From the NCBI GenBank assembly GCA_030673645.1, contig DAOVIO010000130.1, positions 1-11,716 on the forward strand: a DNA stretch of 11,716 bases, given 5' to 3'. A program made the translations under genes and the position numbers. Below, in pieces: positions 1 to 5,449 of this stretch; position 1 is the first letter of the stretch, and each line of letters opens with the position of its first letter. The notes under the pieces are model-generated. The model had not been told where the DNA came from, did not search any database, and worked only from the letters and a program-made list of their open reading frames with translations. Origin of the DNA: JAGLSB01 sp023135955. GTDB taxonomy: Bacteria > Bacteroidota > Bacteroidia > Bacteroidales > GCA-2748055.

Positions 1-117
1 AATTTTTAAGCAATGATATTTTTTCTACTTTTATTAAGACAAAGGTGTGCACCGTTGTTGCCATTTTTTGTGCATTCCTAATTACGAAAAACTGTGCAGT
101 TGTAATTGCCACTTACA
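1..117. other. non-coding flank left of the palindrome array
   Basis: No credible coding sequence or RNA gene is visible. The only structure is the hexamer TGTGCA, which occurs three times at 46-51, 69-74 and 93-98, about 23-24 bp apart. The first and third copies are followed by loosely similar sequence, and the third lies inside the small inverted repeat AACTG-TG-CAGTT (90-101). This could be debris of an older repeat. No function can be assigned. Confidence 0.4.
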
Positions 118-402
118 GTCAGGCCTTCAGCCTGAAGAAGAAAATTATTATTCCTAATTCTTGGGACGATGTCCCAAGTCTTAGGTCTGTCAGCCCTTCA
201 GGCTGAATAGAAGTTGTTCAATATTTCTTCAAACTGAAAGTCTTAAATATGGATCATTGTATTTATAGACCCAGTCATAAGTCCGCTAGCTGTTCAGACT
301 AATAGTTTGATGTTCTATTTCTTCAGGCTGAATAGAAGTTGTTCAATATTTCTTCAGGCTGAAAGCCTGACATATCAGACCTTTGGGCATCGCCCAAAGT
401 AT
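118..402. repeat. left REP-like palindrome array
   Basis: The array contains several short hairpins. They are TCAGGC-CTTCA-GCCTGA (119-135), CTTGGGAC-GAT-GTCCCAAG (160-178, 8-bp perfect stem), TCAGCC-CTTCA-GGCTGA (190-206), a decayed copy near 228-270, TCAGGC-TGAAA-GCCTGA (354-370) and CTTTGGGC-ATC-GCCCAAAG (381-399). The hairpins at 354-399 are in inverted orientation relative to those at 119-206. A 36-bp exact direct repeat (196-231 and 321-356) lies inside the array. Its order matches the array on the other side of the transposase. Such palindromes next to a single-tyrosine transposase resemble REP/BIME sequences, which are mobilised in trans by RAYT proteins; that link is inferred. Confidence 0.8.
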
Positions 403-858
403 TTATTCCCAAAAATACTCAGCATCGTACTCAACAATATCATATTCATTTATTAATTCTTCCACTTCATCCTTATAGCTTGCTACATTATGATGGCTTT
501 TCTGATTATTAATATAGCTGGTGACTTTATTAACTGCACGACCGCTTACTGAAAAAGCAGCGTATCCAATTTGCCAGGAAAACTTATGAAGATTGGTGTC
601 CGTTTTCTTGATCCATTTTGAAGATTCTTTTTTAAGCTCCTCCAGGATTTTTGAAAGCGCATAATTTTTTGATAACCTGAATAGAATATGAACATGATCG
701 GGAACAGAATTAATAATTAATGCAGGACTTTGATATCTCTTTAGTATTCCAGCCATGTAAGAGTGTAAACTATCTTCCCATTTTGTACTAATAAAAGGCT
801 TGCGAAATTTTGTTGAGAATGTAAGATGAATATACATTTGCGATAGTGATTGTCCCAT
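403..858 (-). CDS. IS200/IS605-type single-tyrosine (Y1, RAYT-like) transposase
   Basis: This is a complete 151-residue protein, the usual size for Y1 transposases of the HUH endonuclease superfamily, which nick and rejoin single-stranded DNA at hairpin ends. The metal-binding HUH motif is His-Val-His at residues 55-57 (in PDHVHILF). The likely nucleophile is Tyr115 in VTSYINNQ, with Gln119 one helical turn later. The conserved N-terminal IHLTFSTKFRKPFIS and the central WQIGYAAFSVS stretch also fit the family. All catalytic residues are present, so the enzyme may be active. No Shine-Dalgarno sequence precedes the ATG, and the hairpin at 875-891 lies only 16 nt upstream. Its stop codon (403-405) falls inside the conserved tail of the left array. 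Its setting between palindromes favours a REP-associated transposase over a classical IS200, but I cannot place it in a subgroup. Confidence 0.92.
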   Translation of the reverse strand: MGQSLSQMYIHLTFSTKFRKPFISTKWEDSLHSYMAGILKRYQSPALIINSVPDHVHILFRLSKNYALSKILEELKKESSKWIKKTDTNLHKFSWQIGYAAFSVSGRAVNKVTSYINNQKSHHNVASYKDEVEELINEYDIVEYDAEYFWE

Positions 859-873
859 ATATCTATAATTTGT

Positions 874-1164
874 GTCAGGCCTTCAGCCTGAAGATTAATA
901 TTATTTCTTAATACTTGGGACGATGTCCCAAGTTATTGTTCTGTCAGCCTTTCAGGCTGAATATAAAATCATTATAAGTAAGGAGAATTTAGAAATTCTT
1001 CAAACTAAAAATCTGACATATTATATTATTGGCCATCTTTTAAAGTATTTATAGTCAAACAATATTTTTCTAAACTATTAAGTATGAATAGTATATCGTC
1101 ATAAATATCTTCAGGCTGAAAGCCTGACATATCAGACCTTGGGACATCGTCCCAAGTATTTATA
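874..1164. repeat. right REP-like palindrome array
   Basis: This array repeats the layout of the left one. Its hairpins are TCAGGC-CTTCA-GCCTGA (875-891), CTTGGGAC-GAT-GTCCCAAG (914-932), TCAGCC-TTTCA-GGCTGA (944-960), a decayed copy at about 998-1054 in which the stems have lost pairing, then TCAGGC-TGAAA-GCCTGA (1111-1127) and CTTGGGAC-ATC-GTCCCAAG (1138-1156). The last pair is in inverted orientation relative to the first two. The conserved tail GTATTTAT (1156-1163) also ends the left array. Span and order are nearly the same as at 118-405, so the two arrays probably arose by duplication or by independent insertion of the same unit. Confidence 0.8.
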
Positions 1165-1518
1165 CAACAGCCCAATTCATTTAAACAAACAAAGACTTCA
1201 AAGCTTCCTACTCCTTAATGTAAAATCAACAAAAAAAACGTAAATAGATTTGAACATTTATTTCAAGAATAACTGATTATTAATTGTATGATGTGAAAAT
1301 TAACTTCTAAAAGACCTACAAACAATGATACAATACCATGGTCTTGAAAATTTTCACCCTCGCAAGAATATATTATTAATAATTAATTGTATTTTTCCTT
1401 CCCTATTCATTCAAATGTTAAAAACATCAATACAACAGAGTTTGGTACAGTATTTGTTTTTTATCAGGTAAATGTTAAAAAAACTTAAACCAATATTAAC
1501 AAGCAAGGAGGTTTTATC
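1165..1518. other. AT-rich leader upstream of the lipoprotein gene
   Basis: No gene is visible in this 354-nt stretch. It must hold the promoter of the gene starting at 1519. A TAGATTTG match (1245-1252) to the Bacteroidota -7 consensus TAnnTTTG is present, but no clear TTG/TTTG -33 element lies 19-21 bp upstream, so I do not call it a promoter. A nested inverted repeat occupies 1293-1357: outer arms GTGAAAATT (1293-1301) and AATTTTCAC (1349-1357), inner arms AAGACC (1311-1316) and GGTCTT (1340-1345). An 11-bp direct repeat ATTAATTGTAT occurs at 1279-1289 and 1382-1392, which is not remarkable in such AT-rich sequence. Confidence 0.4.
1505..1511 (+). promoter_or_regulatory. strong Shine-Dalgarno sequence of the lipoprotein gene
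   Basis: AAGGAGG lies 7 nt before the ATG at 1519 and fixes that start. Most other starts in this window have only A-rich leaders, so this gene may be translated unusually well. Confidence 0.75.
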
Positions 1519-3123
1519 ATGAAAACAACTAGAAACATAGCAATTATAGCGACTTTTCTCCTCGCTTCATGTTCCAGCGGATTTTATGCCAACTCCAGAT
1601 CTTATGACGATGCATATTATAATCCATCTGATAATTCAAATGATGCTGTAACAGAGCAGGTCGTTTCAGAAAATTCACCTGTAATAAATCAAGAAGTGAA
1701 TCCTGAAAGTGTTAGGAGTACAGTAGCTGAACCGGTTCCCCCTGAAGTAGAATACGAGGAGGGTATGACCGAGTATGAAAAGTACCGAATGCAAAAAGAA
1801 GCTGAAATGTTGGGTGAAGAAGTTCCCCTTCAGGCTACAGTAATCGATGAAGAGTATTATGAGGATACTGTTTATGAAGATCCTGATTATACAGAATCCT
1901 ATTATAATGATGAAACGGACCAGGTTATTGTAAATAATTATTATATAGACGATTATTACGAAGATGATTATGACTATTATTATTCTTCCAGACTAAGAAG
2001 GTTCCACGGTTATAATTATGGATGGAATTATTATGATCCCTTCTATTCTGATTATTACTGGTATACTTATAATCCTATGCATTGGGGAGTTAGTCTTTAT
2101 TCCAGAAATCCGTGGGGTTACAGTTATTATTCTCCTTATTCAAGTTGGGGCTATTCACCATATTACTACGGTAGCTATTCCTATGGGGGTTATTATCCAT
2201 ACGATTACTGGGGCTACAATTATTATGGTTCCTATTATAGTGGATACAATAGAGGATATTACAATGGATATTATAGTGGGTCATACGGTTTGTATAACAA
2301 TTATACAACTACTCATTATACATCCAACTATGGTCGCAGGACCTCAAGAGCAGCTTATTCACCCTATACAGCAAGTGCTGCAGGAACATCAGCAGTTAAG
2401 AGTTCAGGTGTAAGCAGAAGCAGAACCAGTCCAGCAGTTGGAGCCTCAAGATCAACTACCAGATCAAGTTCAGCAACAAGTGTGGCCAGAACCTCAAGTC
2501 GAACAGGACAAAGCACCGGAGCTGTTAGATCAACAACACGTGCAGGACAACAAGCCACTTCAAGAACAGCAACCACAAGCAGGAATGTAAGTCAGGGTTC
2601 AAGAACAGTTAATAGTTCCTCTGTAAGACCTGCATCAACAACAAGGACCACAAGCAGAACCTATCAGCCTAGTTATTCAAAGCAAAGGACAGCTACAACT
2701 CCGAGCTATAATAATTCGAGTACTAAGACTACCAGAACTCAACCAACTACTACTCGTCCAAGTTCTAGTACAGCTACACAGTCTTCAAGTTCTTATACCA
2801 GACCTAGTTCATCAAGCACAACTAAGAGTAGTAGTTATTATTCCAGACCTTCATCAAGTACTAGTAGAAGTAGTAGTTCTTACAGAGCACCTTCTACGAG
2901 CAGTAGCAGCAGTTCTTACAGAGCACCTTCTACGAGCAGTAGCAGCAGTTCTTACAGAGCACCTTCTTCGAGCAGTAGCAGCACCAGGAGTAGCAGTAGT
3001 TACCGTCCATCTTCCTCTAGTTCAAGAAGTAGCAGCTCTGTTAGTAGGTCTGCTAGTAGCTCAAGATCAACAAGCAGCAGTAGCAGTTCAAGATCTACCA
3101 GTTCAGGAGGTGGAAGAAGATAG
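1519..3123 (+). CDS. Tyr/Ser-rich low-complexity lipoprotein of unknown function
   Basis: I do not recognise a named family. The 534-residue protein starts with a lipoprotein signal peptide: Lys2, a hydrophobic run and the lipobox LASC with Cys18, so the mature protein should be lipid-anchored in the envelope. Three compositional zones follow. Residues about 70-155 are rich in Glu/Asp. Residues 171-262 are extremely Tyr-rich (35 Tyr in 92 residues, with Gly, Ser, Trp and Asn). Residues 281-534 are almost only Ser, Thr, Arg, Ala and Pro, with no Asp or Glu at all. Three 12-residue units, SSYRAPSTSSSS, are at 453-488. The protein ends GGGRR. No enzyme motif is visible. The acidic front and basic tail suggest self-association or binding to an anionic partner such as polysaccharide; this is inference. 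A hairpin terminator follows the gene, and an outer membrane protein gene lies just beyond it. Confidence 0.85.
   Translation: MKTTRNIAIIATFLLASCSSGFYANSRSYDDAYYNPSDNSNDAVTEQVVSENSPVINQEVNPESVRSTVAEPVPPEVEYEEGMTEYEKYRMQKEAEMLGEEVPLQATVIDEEYYEDTVYEDPDYTESYYNDETDQVIVNNYYIDDYYEDDYDYYYSSRLRRFHGYNYGWNYYDPFYSDYYWYTYNPMHWGVSLYSRNPWGYSYYSPYSSWGYSPYYYGSYSYGGYYPYDYWGYNYYGSYYSGYNRGYYNGYYSGSYGLYNNYTTTHYTSNYGRRTSRAAYSPYTASAAGTSAVKSSGVSRSRTSPAVGASRSTTRSSSATSVARTSSRTGQSTGAVRSTTRAGQQATSRTATTSRNVSQGSRTVNSSSVRPASTTRTTSRTYQPSYSKQRTATTPSYNNSSTKTTRTQPTTTRPSSSTATQSSSSYTRPSSSSTTKSSSYYSRPSSSTSRSSSSYRAPSTSSSSSSYRAPSTSSSSSSYRAPSSSSSSTRSSSSYRPSSSSSRSSSSVSRSASSSRSTSSSSSSRSTSSGGGRR
2875..2982 (+). repeat. three tandem 36-bp units inside the lipoprotein gene
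   Basis: Units lie at 2875-2910, 2911-2946 and 2947-2982. The first two are identical and the third differs by one base (tacg to ttcg). Each keeps the reading frame and encodes SSYRAPSTSSSS (third copy with Ser for Thr). The near-identity points to recent slippage or unequal recombination. The flanking AGC/AGT serine runs are also slippage-prone. Confidence 0.95.
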
Positions 3124-3137
3124 ATATATTATCATAT

Positions 3138-3165
3138 GCTGCTCCTCTTCGGAGCAGCTATTTTT
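3138..3165 (+). terminator. rho-independent terminator after the lipoprotein gene
   Basis: Perfect 8-bp arms GCTGCTCC (3138-3145) and GGAGCAGC (3151-3158) enclose the loop TCTTC and are followed by TATTTTT. It begins 15 nt after the stop codon of the lipoprotein gene and ends only 21 nt before the next ATG. It may therefore act as a partial terminator that lowers, rather than abolishes, expression of the downstream genes. Confidence 0.85.
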
Positions 3166-3186
3166 AATAGAATTAAAATAATTAAT

Positions 3187-4641
3187 ATGACACGCAATAT
3201 TATAATAGTATTAGGATTTCTACTGTTTAGTTTCAATAATAGTAAAGCTCAAAACGAATTAGATGCCTTAAGATATTCACAGACATTTATTTCAGGAACA
3301 ACTAAATCAATGTCTATGGCTGGAGCAATGGGATCTGTGGGTGGGGACTTTTCTGTACTAAGTATAAATCCTGCAGGTATTGGTTTGTATAGGGCATCTG
3401 AATTTAGTTTTTCTACTTATATGTACTCAAACTCCACAAGCTCTGATTTTCTTGGGAATTTATATACTGATGATGTATATGATTTCAAAGTTGGAAATAT
3501 CGGATTAGTTTTAAATAAGAGCAAAGGAAGAGAATCCGGATGGATTAGTACAAGCTTTGGTTTTGGTTATAATCAGACAAATAATTTTAATCAGGACATC
3601 TTTATGAAAGCTATTAATAACGAAAACTCTTATTTGGATAATTTTGTTTATTATGCAAATAACTCTGTAAGTCTTGATCCATTGTATGAACAATTAGCCG
3701 ATGAAGTTACTTTTTTACCTTTTGATACAATTAATAATGAATATTGGAATGATATTGAGAATGCAGGATATGGACAAACTCAGCAGAGAGAAATTTCTTC
3801 CCGCGGAACGATGGGAGAATATCTTTTTTCCTTTGGGGCAAACTATAATCACCGCCTGTATTTGGGTGTAAGTCTTGGAATAAACCGTATTTCTTATGAC
3901 CAAACAATTATTCATACCGAATCAGATACAGATGATTTAATAGATTATTTTGAAGCTTTTAAGTTAGATGAATATTTAACTACCAGAGGGACAGGTTATT
4001 CAATGAAATTTGGTGTGATTGGTCGTCCATTAGACTTTATAAGAATAGGAGCCTCATTTCATTTGCCGTCATTTTATTATATGGATGAGGAGTTTGAAAA
4101 TGTAATGACTGGATATATTGATGCTGATTATTCAGTATCAAGCCCACAGACGGCATATAGCGGACTTTGGGAATATCAATACCGCCTGAGAACACCGGCA
4201 AAGACTGTTTTAAGTGCAGCATTCACCATTGGTAAGCTAGGGATGATTAGCATGGATTATGAGTTTATTGATTACAGGAATTCCAGTTTTGAAGCCTCCG
4301 ACGATAACTTTTTTGAGGAAAATACAGTTATCGACAATCTTTATAGTACTGCTTCTAATCTAAGAATTGGGGGTGAAGCGAAGTTGGGAATATTTTACCT
4401 TAGAGGCGGGTATGGTTATTATGGTAGTCCTTTTACTACAGGAGAGCCAAATGTCGATTCAAATCGCACAGTATACTCAGGAGGTATAGGAATCAGAAAC
4501 CGTTCATTCTTCATGGATGCAGGATATTCTTATTCAACTAATCAGTTGAAATATTATATGTATGCTCCTCAGATGCTGGAAGGTTCTACAAATACATCTG
4601 AAATCACAATTGCACAGGTTACAGTGGGAATTAGGTTTTAG
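3187..4641 (+). CDS. OMPP1/FadL/TodX-like outer membrane beta-barrel protein
   Basis: This 484-residue protein has a Sec signal peptide (MTRN, a hydrophobic core, then SKA-Q with probable cleavage after Ala21), typical of Bacteroidota exports. Residues 41-69 carry the region SMSMAGAMGSVGGD...SINPAGIGLYR, a hallmark of FadL/TodX-like barrels in this phylum. The rest is rich in alternating aromatic strands, and the chain ends in Phe (VTVGIRF), the C-terminal signature for barrel insertion. Family members take up hydrophobic compounds, but the substrate here cannot be read from sequence. I chose the ATG at 3187: an in-frame ATG at 3136 overlaps the terminator hairpin and would bury the signal peptide. 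No Shine-Dalgarno sequence is present. With no obvious promoter in the 21-nt gap, transcription probably depends on read-through from the lipoprotein gene. Confidence 0.8.
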   Translation: MTRNIIIVLGFLLFSFNNSKAQNELDALRYSQTFISGTTKSMSMAGAMGSVGGDFSVLSINPAGIGLYRASEFSFSTYMYSNSTSSDFLGNLYTDDVYDFKVGNIGLVLNKSKGRESGWISTSFGFGYNQTNNFNQDIFMKAINNENSYLDNFVYYANNSVSLDPLYEQLADEVTFLPFDTINNEYWNDIENAGYGQTQQREISSRGTMGEYLFSFGANYNHRLYLGVSLGINRISYDQTIIHTESDTDDLIDYFEAFKLDEYLTTRGTGYSMKFGVIGRPLDFIRIGASFHLPSFYYMDEEFENVMTGYIDADYSVSSPQTAYSGLWEYQYRLRTPAKTVLSAAFTIGKLGMISMDYEFIDYRNSSFEASDDNFFEENTVIDNLYSTASNLRIGGEAKLGIFYLRGGYGYYGSPFTTGEPNVDSNRTVYSGGIGIRNRSFFMDAGYSYSTNQLKYYMYAPQMLEGSTNTSEITIAQVTVGIRF

Positions 4642-4671
4642 TTTGGAAGACTTTCGTACTTTTAATATTAC

Positions 4672-5310
4672 ATGGGAACTATTCCTAAAATACTTCTTTC
4701 GTCAGCCTATTTTGGACCAATTCAATATTTTGCAAGATTTGTATCAGGTAAATCGATATTGATCGAGCAATATGATCATTATTTAAAACAGAGCTACAGA
4801 AATCGATGTAAGATATTGGGAGCAAATGGTATACTAGCCTTGGTAGTGCCAGTAAAAAAGCCGAACGGTAATAAAACCATCATTAAAGATGTACTAATTG
4901 ATTATGACACCGATTGGCAAAAAAACCACTTAGAAAGCATTAAATCGGCTTATAAAAATTCAGCATTTTTCGAATATTATTCTGATGACTTTTTTCAAGC
5001 GATAAAGAAGAAAACCAAATTCCTTATAGATTTAAATGCGGAGATAACAAATATTGTTTTGAGCCATCTTGAATTAGAAACAGAAATAAAATTTACAGAA
5101 AGATATCAGGATGATAAAACTGAAATAGAAGATTATACAGAATTAATTCATCCTAAGAAAGACATAAATTCAGATGCTAATTTCTCATCTCCTTCATATA
5201 CTCAGGTCTTTTCTGATAAACATGGTAATATATCAAACCTAAGTATTTTGGATCTTATTTTTAATACGGGACCGGAATCTGAATTTCTGCTACGCAAAAG
5301 TATAGTGTAA
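4672..5310 (+). CDS. WbqC-family protein
   Basis: The 212-residue product matches the WbqC-like family. The N-terminal block is ILLSSAYFGPIQYF (residues 7-20), followed by IEQYDHYLKQSYRNRC (31-46), GANG (50-53), the D-x-DWQ-x-x-H motif and the C-terminal SILDLIFNTGP (191-201). Relatives occur in O-antigen/polysaccharide clusters and, in Bacteroidota, as a conserved gene near signal peptidase genes. Their biochemical role is not established, although a part in surface polysaccharide synthesis is often proposed. The ATG lies 30 nt after the outer membrane protein gene, so co-transcription is likely. No Shine-Dalgarno sequence is seen. The gene converges on the lepB genes, so here it is a neighbour of lepB but not in their operon. 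Confidence 0.85.
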   Translation: MGTIPKILLSSAYFGPIQYFARFVSGKSILIEQYDHYLKQSYRNRCKILGANGILALVVPVKKPNGNKTIIKDVLIDYDTDWQKNHLESIKSAYKNSAFFEYYSDDFFQAIKKKTKFLIDLNAEITNIVLSHLELETEIKFTERYQDDKTEIEDYTELIHPKKDINSDANFSSPSYTQVFSDKHGNISNLSILDLIFNTGPESEFLLRKSIV

Positions 5311-5449
5311 TTGCTGGTTTTGCTCCTTTCAGTTGCTGTTTCAGGTTTGCTCCTTTCAGTCGCTGTTTAAAGTTTTAGGTTGACTCAGTCCAAACCTTAA
5401 ACCTCAAACCCTTGAAACTCTCCACCAACCAGCAACCAGTAACAAGCTT
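5311..5449. repeat. convergent intergenic region with short tandem and inverted repeats
   Basis: Two imperfect direct copies of about 27 bp (5316-5343 and 5344-5370) share TTTGCTCCTTTCAGT and GCTGTTT. An imperfect inverted repeat follows: GTTTTAGGTT (5372-5381) against AACCTTAAAC (5393-5402), with one mismatch in ten. It may serve as a bidirectional terminator for the two converging genes, but neither side has a good T-run. The ends of the region carry a 9-bp inverted pair, TTGCTGGTT (5311-5319) and AACCAGCAA (5427-5435). Confidence 0.5.

Larger units (their letters stand above)
118..1164. mobile_element. IS200/IS605-like (RAYT) transposase locus with flanking palindrome arrays
   Basis: A single-tyrosine transposase gene on the minus strand lies between two similar arrays of about 290 bp (118-405 and 874-1164). 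No long terminal inverted repeats or target-site duplications were seen, as expected for this family, whose ends are subterminal hairpins handled as single-stranded DNA. In the gene's own orientation the nearest hairpins are 875-891 upstream and 381-399/354-370 downstream. The exact cleavage ends cannot be set from one copy. Alternatively the arrays are dispersed genomic repeats and only the gene is resident. Confidence 0.6.

Noticed and set aside
118..1164. Palindromes as ordinary rho-independent terminators
   Set aside because: The stems lack following T-runs, occur in ordered arrays on both sides of a transposase and are not placed after convergent genes.
1245..1252. TAGATTTG as the promoter of the lipoprotein gene
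   Set aside because: It matches TAnnTTTG, but there is no -33 element at the right spacing and it is about 270 nt from the start codon in AT-rich DNA. It is kept only as a remark.
2018..2413. Open frame of about 130 codons inside the lipoprotein gene
   Set aside because: It is an alternative frame of the Tyr-codon-rich (TAT/TAC) region. The product is an Ile-rich artefact and the true frame has a signal peptide and a Shine-Dalgarno sequence.
2364..2576. Antisense open frame opposite the Ser/Arg-rich tail
   Set aside because: Low-complexity Ser/Thr/Ala codons leave the opposite strand free of stops. The product is a Val/Leu/Ala-biased shadow without a start signal.
3136..3186. In-frame ATG at 3136 as the start of the outer membrane protein
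   Set aside because: It lies at the base of the terminator hairpin and would place a second hydrophobic segment before a complete signal peptide that starts at 3187 and ends SKA-Q.
4562..4762. Small open frame overlapping the end of the outer membrane protein gene and the start of the WbqC-family gene
   Set aside because: Both overlapped frames are clearly real by family match. This frame has no recognisable product.
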